From: Microbacterium sp. TPD7012 | GTDB lineage: Bacteria; Actinomycetota; Actinomycetes; Actinomycetales; Microbacteriaceae | Assembly (NCBI RefSeq): GCF_003075395.1 | Contig: NZ_QDFV01000002.1 | Coordinates: 1-64,000 of the forward strand | Direction of reading: 5' to 3' | DNA: 64,000 bases | Notes under the pieces: model-generated | The model's database searches: none | What the model saw: only the letters and a program-made list of their open reading frames with translations | What the model was told of the DNA's origin: nothing | In this document: positions 27,201 to 34,259 of the stretch, piece after piece | Numbering within the stretch: the stretch's first letter is position 1 | How the letters are laid out: each line of letters starts with the position of its first letter | Program-made: the position numbers and the translations under genes

Positions 27201-27980
27201 ACCCTGACGCTGCAGGGATCCGTCGACCGCGGTCTCGCCTTCACCCTGAACCGAGCGGCGGCCGTGATCGGCGCCTGCACGGTCGAGGGTGCGACGCTGA
27301 AGTGGGGCTACAAGGAGTCGTTCCGCACGTACATCGAGGGCATGGCGAAGGGCGGCTGGACGCTCACCGGCGTGGAGTACCGATACCCGGACTATGTCTG
27401 GGAGAGCGGCACCGGATCGTTCGACGACACCTCCCTCGCCGGGCTCGTCGCCTTCGGCGGCAGCATCGCCTTCACCGGTCACGAGGGCGCGCTGAACACG
27501 ACGCTGGCGAACGCGCGGATCGAGCTCGCCGGCGACACCGGCTATCTCGTGTTCGACGTGACCGGCACCACGCAGGACGGCGCGAGCGTCGACCAGAAGG
27601 GCGTGCGTCTCGCGGAGTTCGCGGCGCGCGACGCGGCCGTGGTCGACGGGGTCCTGTCGCTGGATGCCGTGCCGACAGCTCTCACCGAGGCCGGTGCCGC
27701 CGCGTTCGGCACCTACGCCGCGGGCGAGGCGCTCGACCCGGTCACCGCGGTGATCCCGGTCGACGCCGACTGCGGCGTCGCGGCACCGGTAGAGGACGGG
27801 TCCGACTCCGAGGCGACCGCCGCGGTCACCGCCGCGACGACACCGGCGATCACGGAGGGCGCTCCGGTGTGGCCGTGGATCGTCGGCGGCCTCGTCGTCG
27901 TCGCTCTCGCCGCGGCGGGCGGGGTGCTCATCGCGCGCCGCAACCGCGCCGGGGCGGCCGAGGTGACGACGGAGGTCTGA
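24258..27980 (+). CDS. Membrane-anchored surface heme-binding protein with two HtaA domains
   Basis: 1240 residues. Signal peptide (to about residue 38); a first beta-domain (about 40-155); a Gly-Thr-Asp-Pro repeat linker (about 160-196); an Ig-like domain; three more copies of the beta-domain (about 360-474, 477-591, 595-711); an HtaA domain from about 728 (SLRWAISSSFADYVTG); an Ig-like spacer; a second HtaA domain from about 1010 (LKWGYKESFRTYIEG); then a C-terminal membrane helix and basic tail. HtaA domains bind heme in Corynebacterium and pass it to HmuT. The repeated beta-domain (YAALIQAGTE, then VIVWKQHTMPNADT) is of unknown function. Iron box upstream; divergent from hmuTUV. GTG 24258 has GGAGAGA before it. 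Confidence 0.9.
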   Translation: MNDTAIPLRASSRLRVLIAAFVSFLLLAAGAVVVPPAHAADGSVDASVTAASTSGVTVQVQASGLPDVAGAYAALIVKGTEGSISAGGGYAAFAMPFPAVSGGASSFTLTAPAGSLDRTQAYEVLIWQQHSNPDATTIYARGDVEVTAEQWDAVFGAEPGTDPGTDPGTDPGTDPGTDPGTDPGTDPGTDPGTDPGTTPPASAAIEVFLADGTTPAAGTALRAGDTIVVKGSGYDPTANVGGRGVPIPANLSQGTYVVFGNFAANWQPSAGAASAARSVGTQAWALSESVLNQVPAQYQGAIRAQWVDLADDGTFQATLTLKDAAASPGSYGVYTYGAGGVVNADQERSVALDYAVPPKIVISASLATAEPGITASVTGTGFGATTGVYAALIQAGTEADVTAGGGFLAMQYVRGISGGAFTVDLTAAADKLDRTKTYEVIVWKQHTMPNADTILARGAVAISDADWDTLFPVEVPTVATTVTAASADEGLTVTASGSKLGEITGAYAALIQAGTEADVTAGGGFLAMQYVRGISGGAFTVDLTAAADKLDRMKTYEVIVWKQHTMPNADTILSRGAVAISDADWDAVFPVDEPMVATSVRTATAADGLTVTASGSEMGTNVGAYVALIEAGTESGVTAGGGFLAMKYVPRITFEAFSVDLTTAADTLDRTKSYAVIVWKQHTMPNADTMLARSTVTITEAQWDALLGTKPEEPKPPVTPVTPPANVPGGSLRWAISSSFADYVTGPIAQGSISVSGGATRSGGQFQFGQSVGGDFDVTTGVGSVVYRGSVRFTGHHGVLDITLSDPVIRVTSSNSATLFVSSGGSQVAFATLDLGSAVRTTANGAVSYTAAPAALTAAGRDTVLSGNSTVLNPVTFTIGSPAAAPQGTTGMVAAASVTKKAALPDTPPATDGIVVDEKNLAALEAGKAATVSAAGFQPNEEGIQVVVYSTPVLLETVQADATGVATWSGTLPASLEDGAHTLTLQGSVDRGLAFTLNRAAAVIGACTVEGATLKWGYKESFRTYIEGMAKGGWTLTGVEYRYPDYVWESGTGSFDDTSLAGLVAFGGSIAFTGHEGALNTTLANARIELAGDTGYLVFDVTGTTQDGASVDQKGVRLAEFAARDAAVVDGVLSLDAVPTALTEAGAAAFGTYAAGEALDPVTAVIPVDADCGVAAPVEDGSDSEATAAVTAATTPAITEGAPVWPWIVGGLVVVALAAAGGVLIARRNRAGAAEVTTEV
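24736..24849 (+). repeat. Tandem repeat coding for a Gly-Thr-Asp-Pro linker
   Basis: A 12-bp unit (GGAACCGACCCT and variants) repeated about nine times codes for a flexible linker after the first domain of the HtaA-type protein. Unit sequences differ at third positions, so it is an old or selected repeat rather than a fresh slippage product. Confidence 0.85.
25422..25914 (+). repeat. 354-bp tandem domain duplication in the HtaA-type gene
   Basis: Bases 25422-25560 are identical to 25776-25914 (139 bp, offset 354) and the next about 60 bp differ at only three positions. Elsewhere the copies have diverged. The unit codes for one 118-residue beta-domain. This points to a recent duplication or to gene conversion between domain copies. 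Confidence 0.85.
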
Positions 27981-28004
27981 CGCTTCGGGCCCGCGACGGC
28001 ACGG

Positions 28005-28077
28005 TTTGCAGGCTCAGATCACGAATGCAGGTCGAGATCGACGATCTCGACCTGCATCCGTGTTCTCGACCTGCAAA
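28005..28077. repeat. Large nested palindrome after the HtaA-type gene
   Basis: The inner stem TGCAGGTCGAGATCG (28026-28040) pairs perfectly with 28042-28056 around one A. The outer arms TTTGCAGG (28005-28012) and CCTGCAAA (28070-28077) pair as well, with mismatches between. It could end the HtaA transcript, but the repeated TGCAGG ends suggest an inserted element. Confidence 0.75.
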
Positions 28078-28131
28078 GCGGGACGCGCAGACCGGCTGCA
28101 AGGTGTGCCCGAACGGTGGGACAATGGAGGC

Positions 28132-28461
28132 ATGGCTCCCACCGATTCCCACCAGACCGTCGAGGCGACCGTGCGTCGCGTGCCTCGCTACGGCGTGCTC
28201 ATGGGCATCGGCGTCGTGGTCGGGATCATCGCGGCCGCCATCCTGACCTGGAGCGGCAGCTTCGAGGAGTCGCAGGCTCTCGATGTCGTCTACCCGCCCG
28301 GTCAGGTCTTCGGCTTCCTGCTGCTGTGGACCGTGCCGATCGGACTCGCGCTCGGCGGTGTCGTCGGCATCATCATGGAGCGCATCGCGCGCCGTCACGA
28401 CCGCGTCGTCACGGTCGACCGGGAGACCGTCGTCGAGACGGACCGACCGGCCGCCGACTAG
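28132..28461 (+). CDS. Small membrane protein, unknown function
   Basis: 109 residues with two hydrophobic helices (LMGIGVVVGIIAAAILTW and VFGFLLLWTVPIGLALGGVV) and a polar, basic then acidic C-terminus. No known family is recognised with confidence. ATG 28132 is 6 bases after GACAAT, the spacing of leaderless genes here; GGAGG ends one base before ATG, too close for a ribosome site. It overlaps the convergent gene at its 3' end by 4 bases. Confidence 0.7.
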   Translation: MAPTDSHQTVEATVRRVPRYGVLMGIGVVVGIIAAAILTWSGSFEESQALDVVYPPGQVFGFLLLWTVPIGLALGGVVGIIMERIARRHDRVVTVDRETVVETDRPAAD

Positions 28462-29063
28462 GCCAGCTCGGCGATCACCGGACGGATCGCGGCGTCGAAC
28501 GCCACGACGTCGCGCCGGAGCCCGTCGGTCACCGCGACCGTGAGGGCGCCGATCCACCAGATGCCGCGCTGCGAGAACGGCAGCACCTGCACGTTCAGCT
28601 CGAACGAATGCGCGCGGCGTCCGACCTCGCGCTCGAACTCGGCGATGGCACTCGCGTAGGCGCGATACGCGTCGCCACCGGTGCTGCTCTTCATCGAGTT
28701 CACGTAGCGGTCGTGCGCGGCGCGCGCGTAGCGGAGCGCGGATTCCCCGTGCGGAGCGACGGCCGCGGCGAGCTCCTCCGCACCGGTGGCCGGCAGTGCG
28801 ACGAGGGTGTCGAAGCCGTCGACGAGCTCGAGCGGCACCCCCGACGGGTGAGCGCGCGGCTCGACCGTCATGTCCCAGTAGTCCCGCCACTGCCCCTCGA
28901 CGGCGGCCGACGCCTCGGTGGCATCCGGCGCCCGCACCGCGAGGTCGCGAAGGCTCGGGAGGTCCTCCAGTGCCCGGATCCCGAGCGTCTGGCGCAGCGT
29001 GAGCGCGACGAGCACCGGAACGCTCGCGTCTTCGCGGATGAGCCACTGCGGCTTGTCGGCCAT
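28458..29063 (-). CDS. Conserved hypothetical protein
   Basis: 201 residues, soluble, no signal peptide. The N-terminal half (WLIREDASVPVLVALTLRQT) and the C-terminal half (QRGIWWIGALTVAVTDGL) suggest an alpha/beta protein; I do not recognise the family. ATG 29063 lies 6 bases after TACGAT on the minus strand, fitting a leaderless mRNA. It is divergent from purM. Confidence 0.65.
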   Translation of the reverse strand: MADKPQWLIREDASVPVLVALTLRQTLGIRALEDLPSLRDLAVRAPDATEASAAVEGQWRDYWDMTVEPRAHPSGVPLELVDGFDTLVALPATGAEELAAAVAPHGESALRYARAAHDRYVNSMKSSTGGDAYRAYASAIAEFEREVGRRAHSFELNVQVLPFSQRGIWWIGALTVAVTDGLRRDVVAFDAAIRPVIAELA

Positions 29064-29069
29064 GGCCCC

Positions 29070-29143
29070 ATCGTAGGCGGGAGCGGGGCCGCCGTCCGAG
29101 CTCTGTTCCGGCGGAGAGTCGGGGTGCCCGCGGGCGGTAGGCT
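29070..29143. promoter_or_regulatory. Divergent leaderless promoters (hypothetical gene and purM)
   Basis: Minus strand: TACGAT (29075-29070), 6 bases before ATG 29063. Plus strand: TAGGCT (29138-29143), 6 bases before the GTG of purM at 29150. Confidence 0.65.
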
Positions 29144-29149
29144 GGAGGT

Positions 29150-30349
29150 GTGGCTGCCTCCCCCACCAATCCCTATTCCGAAGCCGGCGTCGACACCGCT
29201 GCAGGTGATCTCGCCGTCGAGCTGATGAAGTCTTCCGTGCGCGCGACGCACGGCCCCGAAGTGCTCGGCGGTGTCGGCGGATTCGCCGGCCTGTTCGACG
29301 CCAGCGCACTGCGCGACTTCCGTCGCCCGCTGCTGGCGACGAGCACCGACGGCGTCGGCACCAAGGTCGCGATCGCTCAGGCGATCGACAAGCACGACAC
29401 GATCGGCCAGGACCTGGTCGGCATGGTCGTCGACGACATCGTCGTGGTGGGCGCCAAGCCCCTCTTCATGACCGACTACATCGCGTGCGGCAAGGTCTTC
29501 CCGCAGCGCATCGCCGACATCGTGCGCGGCATCGCCGAGGCGTGCTCCGCGACGGGCACCGCGCTGGTCGGCGGCGAGACCGCTGAGCACCCCGGGCTTC
29601 TCGGCCCGCGTGACTACGACGTGGCCGGTGCCGCCACCGGTGTCGTCGAGGCCGACGCGATCCTGGGGTCCGAGCGCGTGCAGGACGGCGACGCGGTCAT
29701 CGCCATCGCCTCCAGCGGACTGCACTCCAACGGCTACTCGCTCGTGCGCCACATCATCACGAACGCCGGCATCTCCTACGGCGACAACGCCGCCGACTTC
29801 GGCACGACCTGGGGCGAGGCGCTCCTCGAGCCGACCCGCCTGTACACGCTTCCGCTGCTCCGTCTGATCGACGAGCTGGGCCCTTCGACAGGCTCAGGGA
29901 CCCAGGCCGTGGGGTCGGGGACCCAGGCCGTGGGGTCGGGGACCCAGGCCGTGGGGTCGGGGACCCAGGCCGTGCATGCGCTCAGCCACGTCACAGGAGG
30001 CGGCATCGCGGCGAACCTCGCGCGCGTGCTCCCGCAGGGCAGCTGGGCCGAGGTCGATCGCAGCACGTGGTCGCCGAGCCCGGTCTTCCGCGTGCTCAGC
30101 GACATCGCCGGCTCCACGCTGGAGTCGGCCGAGGGCACCTGGAACCTCGGCATCGGGTTCCTCGCGGTCATCGCCGCAGACAAGAAGGATGCCGCGATCG
30201 CGGCGCTCGCCGCCGAGGGCATGCCCGCGTGGCAGGTCGGGACCGTCGGCTTCGGCGCGCGTCCGGCAGGCGAGTTCGAACAGGGCGCCAAGGGCGTCGA
30301 CGGTGGAGCGGTGCGCCTGGTGGGCGCCTACGCGGACGGAGCGAAGTAA
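29150..30349 (+). CDS. purM: Phosphoribosylformylglycinamidine cyclo-ligase, with an in-frame repeat insertion
   Basis: AIR synthetase, converting FGAM to AIR with ATP. 399 residues against about 350-370 for the family. Motifs: STDGVGTKVAIA, GQDLVGMVVDDIVVVGAKPL, GGETAEHPG, SGLHSNGYSLVR and HVTGGGIAANLARVLP. About 31 extra residues (about 244-274, STGSGTQAV followed by three GSGTQAV units) sit just before the HALSHVTGGG motif; they are coded by the dispersed repeat and keep the frame. The gene is otherwise intact and followed 6 bases later by purF, so it is probably functional. GTG start inferred as leaderless. Confidence 0.95.
   Translation: MAASPTNPYSEAGVDTAAGDLAVELMKSSVRATHGPEVLGGVGGFAGLFDASALRDFRRPLLATSTDGVGTKVAIAQAIDKHDTIGQDLVGMVVDDIVVVGAKPLFMTDYIACGKVFPQRIADIVRGIAEACSATGTALVGGETAEHPGLLGPRDYDVAGAATGVVEADAILGSERVQDGDAVIAIASSGLHSNGYSLVRHIITNAGISYGDNAADFGTTWGEALLEPTRLYTLPLLRLIDELGPSTGSGTQAVGSGTQAVGSGTQAVGSGTQAVHALSHVTGGGIAANLARVLPQGSWAEVDRSTWSPSPVFRVLSDIAGSTLESAEGTWNLGIGFLAVIAADKKDAAIAALAAEGMPAWQVGTVGFGARPAGEFEQGAKGVDGGAVRLVGAYADGAK
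29879..29973 (+). repeat. Dispersed CTTCGACAGGCTCAGGGA repeat plus 21-bp tandem units inside purM
   Basis: The core CCCTTCGACAGGCTCAGGGA (29881-29900) is followed by CCCAGGCCGT and then three identical 21-bp units at 29911-29931, 29932-29952 and 29953-29973. The tandem unit is a multiple of three, so copy-number change would not break the frame. Confidence 0.92.
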
Positions 30350-30355
30350 GAGCCC

Positions 30356-31828
30356 ATGTGCGGCATCGTCGGAATGGTGGGGTCCGCCCCGGTCAATCAG
30401 GACATCTACGACGCACTCCTGCTGCTGCAGCATCGCGGCCAGGATGCGACGGGCATCGCCACGGCGGAAGCCAACGGCGTCATGCACAACGCGAAGGCGC
30501 AGGGCATGGTGCGCGAGGCGTTCCGCACGCGCGACATGCGCGCGCTGCTCGGCAACGTCGGCCTCGGACACGTGCGCTATGCCACGAAGGGCACCGCGTC
30601 GAACGAGGAGGAGATGCAGCCGTTCTACGTGAACGCGCCGTACGGCATCATCCTCATCCACAACGGCAATCTCACCAACACGCGTGAGCTCACCGCCGAC
30701 ATGGCGAAGCGCGACCGTCGCCACCTCAACTCGTCCAGTGACACCGAGCTGCTGCTGAACGTGCTCGCCGGTGAGCTGCAGGCGACCACCTCGACCGTCG
30801 ACCTTGACTCCGAGCGCGTGTTCGAGGCCGTCACCCGCACGCAGGCGCGCATCGAGGGCGCCTACGCCGTGATCGCCGTGATCGCCGGCTACGGCCTGCT
30901 CGCGTTCCGCGACCCGTTCGGCATCCGTCCGCTCATCCTCGGGCGCCGTCCGTCGACCGTCGAGGGCGCGGAGGGACGAGACGAGTGGGTCGTCGCGAGC
31001 GAATCGCTCGTGCTCGAGAACGGCGACTACGAGGTCGTCCGCGAGGTCGAGCCGGGTGAGGCCGTGTTCATCACGAACGACGGCGAGATGTTCAGCAAAC
31101 GGTGCGCATCGGACGTGCATCTCGCGCCGTGCGCCTTCGAGTACGTCTACCTCGCCCGCCCCGACTCGGTCATGAACGGCGTCTCGGTCTACGAGTCGCG
31201 CCTGCGCATGGGCGACCGCCTGGCCGACACGATCGCCAAGCACGTGCCGATGGACAAGATCGACGTGGTCATGCCGATCCCCGACTCGTCGCGCCCCGCC
31301 GCGATGGAGGTCGCCCGCAAGCTCGGCATCGAATACCGCGAGGGCTTCTACAAGAACCGCTACGTCGGCCGGACCTTCATCATGCCGGGGCAGGCGGTCC
31401 GCAAGAAGAGCGTGCGGCAGAAGCTCAACGCGATGTCGACCGAGTTCCAGGGCAAGAACGTGCTCCTGATCGACGACTCGATCGTGCGCGGCACCACGTC
31501 GAAGGAGATCATCCAGATGGCGCGGGATGCCGGCGCCGCCTCGGTGACCTTCGCATCCGCGGCTCCGCCCGTTCGGCATCCGCACGTCTACGGCATCAAC
31601 ATGCCGTCGCGCCACGAGCTCATCGCGCACGGGAGGACCATTCCCGAGATCGCGGAGGAGCTCGGCTGCGACCACCTGGTCTACCAGGAGGTCGAAGACC
31701 TCAAGGCCGCGATCATCGAGGGGTCCGTCCTGACGGATCTCGACATGAGCTGCTTCGACGGCCGCTACGTGACCGGCACCGTCTCCGACGAATACCTCGC
31801 CTGGGTGGAGGGGTCGCAGACCTCGTGA
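30356..31828 (+). CDS. purF: Amidophosphoribosyltransferase
   Basis: First committed enzyme of purine synthesis (PRPP + glutamine to phosphoribosylamine). 490 residues. Cys2 of MCGIVGMVG is the glutaminase nucleophile, here directly after Met, with no propeptide. Other motifs: LGHVRYATKG, HNGNLTNTREL, FRDPFGIRPL and the PRPP loop VLLIDDSIVRGTT. It lies 6 bases after purM, probably one operon, in the order purM-purF rather than the common purF-purM. It overlaps the next gene by 4 bases (GTGA). Confidence 0.96.
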   Translation: MCGIVGMVGSAPVNQDIYDALLLLQHRGQDATGIATAEANGVMHNAKAQGMVREAFRTRDMRALLGNVGLGHVRYATKGTASNEEEMQPFYVNAPYGIILIHNGNLTNTRELTADMAKRDRRHLNSSSDTELLLNVLAGELQATTSTVDLDSERVFEAVTRTQARIEGAYAVIAVIAGYGLLAFRDPFGIRPLILGRRPSTVEGAEGRDEWVVASESLVLENGDYEVVREVEPGEAVFITNDGEMFSKRCASDVHLAPCAFEYVYLARPDSVMNGVSVYESRLRMGDRLADTIAKHVPMDKIDVVMPIPDSSRPAAMEVARKLGIEYREGFYKNRYVGRTFIMPGQAVRKKSVRQKLNAMSTEFQGKNVLLIDDSIVRGTTSKEIIQMARDAGAASVTFASAAPPVRHPHVYGINMPSRHELIAHGRTIPEIAEELGCDHLVYQEVEDLKAAIIEGSVLTDLDMSCFDGRYVTGTVSDEYLAWVEGSQTS

Positions 31829-33126
31829 CGCCGAGGCCGCTCTGGCAGGGGAGGGCTCTCGCGCTCGTCGGGATCGTGCTGGTCGCGTTCTCGCTGCGAT
31901 CGGCTGTCGCCTCGCTGTCGCCGGTGATCGACCACGTGGCCGAGGACTTCCCCGTCTCGCCGGTCGTCATCGGCCTGATCGGGGCCGCGCCGCCGGTGTG
32001 CTTCGCGATCTTCGGCCTGCTCACTCCGCTGTTCGAGCGGCGGTTCGGTCTGGAGCGCGTCGCGGTGACCGCCATCGCGCTGATGGCGGCGGGGATGCTG
32101 CTGCGCGGGTTCGCTGTCGACTCCGTGACGCTTCTGGCGTCGACCGCCCTCGTCTTCGCGGGCGTCGGCTCCGGGAACGTGCTGCTGCCGCCCCTGGTGA
32201 AGAAGTACTTCCCCGACCGCATCGGCCTCATGATGACGGTCTACTCGACGACGCTGGCGATCTCGACCTTCCTGCCACCGCTGGTCGCCGTGCCGGTGGC
32301 CGACTCGCTCGGCTGGCGTCTGTCGCTCGGCATGTGGGGCGTCGTCGCAGCCCTCTCCCTGCTGCCGTGGGTGACGCTGGCCCTCCGTGAACGCCGCGCA
32401 CCGATGGTCGCGCCGGTCGAGTACGACGACATCGACCCCACGGACGGACGCCATGACGTGCAGGACGCCGTGGCCGTCGCGACCGGGCCGATCTCGACCG
32501 CTCCGGCGAACCCACGGTACTTCGCCCGGCTCTGGCGCCTGCCGCTCGCCTGGGCGCTCGCGCTCGTCTTCGGCACATCGTCGACCATGGCCTACGTCTC
32601 GTTCGCCTGGATGCCGACGATGTTGGTCGACATCGGCGGCGTCACTCCGGCGACCGCCGGTCTGCTGCTCTCCCTGTTCGCGCTCGTCGGTCTGCCGTGC
32701 TCGATGATCGTGCCGGTCCTCGTGGTGAAGTACCAGGCGACGCGTCCGCTCTTCTTCGTCGGCGTCGTCGGCGGTCTGGTGGGTCTGGCCGGGTTCCTGT
32801 TCGTACCGACCGTGGCGCTGCCGTTGTGGGTCGGCATCTTCGGGCTCTCGGCGATCATGTTCCCACTGAGCCTCGTACTGCTCAGCATCCGCGCACGCAC
32901 GCCCGAGAGCGCTGTCGCGCTGAGCGGCTTCGTGCAGAGCATCGGCTATGCGATCGCCGCCGTCTTCCCCCTGTTGATCGGGATGCTCCACGAGACGACA
33001 GCCGGGTGGCAGGTTCCGATCTTCGTCGTCGCTGCCGTGCTCGTGCTCTCGATCCCCGCCGGGATCGTCGCCGGCCGACGGCGCACGATCGAAGACGAGT
33101 GGGAGCGTCGGCGCGGTCGCTGGTGA
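31825..33126 (+). CDS. MFS transporter (CynX/NimT family)
   Basis: 433 residues with 12 predicted membrane spans and a central polar loop (about 190-225). The N-terminal VAFSLRSAVASLSPVIDHV is typical of the CynX/NimT group, whose members handle cyanate, nitroimidazoles or unknown solutes. The GTG start overlaps the purF stop, so it is cotranscribed with purM-purF; a nucleobase-related or purine-precursor substrate is possible but only inferred. Confidence 0.85.
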   Translation: MTPRPLWQGRALALVGIVLVAFSLRSAVASLSPVIDHVAEDFPVSPVVIGLIGAAPPVCFAIFGLLTPLFERRFGLERVAVTAIALMAAGMLLRGFAVDSVTLLASTALVFAGVGSGNVLLPPLVKKYFPDRIGLMMTVYSTTLAISTFLPPLVAVPVADSLGWRLSLGMWGVVAALSLLPWVTLALRERRAPMVAPVEYDDIDPTDGRHDVQDAVAVATGPISTAPANPRYFARLWRLPLAWALALVFGTSSTMAYVSFAWMPTMLVDIGGVTPATAGLLLSLFALVGLPCSMIVPVLVVKYQATRPLFFVGVVGGLVGLAGFLFVPTVALPLWVGIFGLSAIMFPLSLVLLSIRARTPESAVALSGFVQSIGYAIAAVFPLLIGMLHETTAGWQVPIFVVAAVLVLSIPAGIVAGRRRTIEDEWERRRGRW

Positions 33127-33132
33127 CGCGGG

Positions 33133-34167
33133 TCAGCGCGCCGATCTCGGCGGCGCGGTCGAGGAGCGCACGATGAGCTCCGGATCGGTCGACGGCACGT
33201 CGCCGACGGCCTCATGGCCCTCGATCTGCCCGATCACCCGGAGTGCCGCCGCGCGCCCCATCGCCTCGAACGGCTGACGCACCGTCGTGAGCGCCGGCGA
33301 CGCGTAGGCTGCGAGGGCGATGTCGTCGACGCTCACGACCGACACGTCCTCCGGTACGCTGCGCCCGGCCTCGTGCAGGGCGCGGATCAGGCCGAATGCC
33401 ATCTCATCGCTGCTGACGAAGACAGCGGTCACCTCGGGGATCGCCGCGATCGTGCGGCCGGCGCGGTATCCCGACTCGGGGGTCCAGTCGGCGGGGATCA
33501 CCGGAGGCGGCACGATGCCGCGGTCGCGGAGCGTCTGCTCCCACGCCTCGCTGCGCTGCTGCGTCTCGGCCCAGTAGTCGTCACCGGAGACGTGCCAGAC
33601 CGTGGAGTGACCGAGATCCAACAGGTGCTCCACGGCGAGGCGGGCGATCGCGCGCTGGTCGACGGCGAGCGGCGCATCCTCGTCGAGAGAGGCGCGCTCG
33701 CTGCGGGTCGACGGCGTGCGCTCTGTTCGCGCTCTCATGGCCGGGCTGTCGAGTTCGACCGGGATGCCGAGGATGATCCCCTCCGCTCCCTGCCGCTCCA
33801 GGCGGTCGAACGCCTCGAGGAACGACTCGGTCGATGCGTGGTCCGGAACCGCTGCGGTCGTGACCGTGTATCCGTTCGCCGCGGCCGCCTGCTCGATGCC
33901 GACGCCGAGCGCTGCCGAGGAGTATCGGTCGGTGGAGACGACGATGACGCCGAGGATCCGTGAGCGGCCGGAGGCGAGCGACGCGGCGGCCGCGTGCACG
34001 CGGTAGCCCAGCTCCTCGACGGCCGCGAGAACCCGTCGCGCGGTGTCGGGGCGGACGTTGTCCTGTGCGGACATGACGCGGGAGACGGTCTGCGTCGAGA
34101 CGCCGGCGAGGCGCGCCACGTCGACCTGGCTCGGGGCTCGATCCTCTCGAGGGCGGCGTGGGGACAT
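33133..34167 (-). CDS. LacI-family regulator of the O-glycan regulon
   Basis: 344 residues. Helix-turn-helix SQVDVARLAGVSTQTVSRVM, hinge helix (YRVHAAAASLASGRSR) and a LacI effector domain ending VVSVDDIALAAYASPALTTV. It is divergent from the GH35 beta-galactosidase. The shared TGTTTGCGC-type sites before GH35, GH101 and the sugar ABC genes are the likely targets, by position and shape. ATG 34167 is 6 bases after TATCAT on the minus strand, fitting a leaderless mRNA. A weak site, GATAGCGATCAAAC (34176-34189), overlaps its own promoter. Confidence 0.92.
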   Translation of the reverse strand: MSPRRPREDRAPSQVDVARLAGVSTQTVSRVMSAQDNVRPDTARRVLAAVEELGYRVHAAAASLASGRSRILGVIVVSTDRYSSAALGVGIEQAAAANGYTVTTAAVPDHASTESFLEAFDRLERQGAEGIILGIPVELDSPAMRARTERTPSTRSERASLDEDAPLAVDQRAIARLAVEHLLDLGHSTVWHVSGDDYWAETQQRSEAWEQTLRDRGIVPPPVIPADWTPESGYRAGRTIAAIPEVTAVFVSSDEMAFGLIRALHEAGRSVPEDVSVVSVDDIALAAYASPALTTVRQPFEAMGRAAALRVIGQIEGHEAVGDVPSTDPELIVRSSTAPPRSAR

Positions 34168-34221
34168 GGAGCAATGATAGCGATCAAACGGCTGGTTTCC
34201 GGGGAGCAATGAGCGTGTGCA

Positions 34222-34243
34222 TGCGATAATGTGAGCGCAAACA
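34222..34243 (+). promoter_or_regulatory. Extended -10 promoter and LacI-type operator of the GH35 gene
   Basis: TGCGATAAT (34222-34230) is an extended -10 box. Directly after it lies GTGAGCGCAAACA (34231-34243), the reverse complement of TGTTTGCGCTCAC, covering the transcription start. Confidence 0.7.
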
Positions 34244-34259
34244 CTTTCTTGGGAGCCCC

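Noticed and set aside
24105..27482. Long minus-strand frame opposite the HtaA-type gene
   Set aside because: Same shadow effect; no domain, while the plus strand has signal peptide, HtaA domains and membrane anchor.
29879..29973. purM as a pseudogene broken by the repeat
   Set aside because: The insertion is a multiple of three, all catalytic motifs are present on both sides, and purF follows directly.
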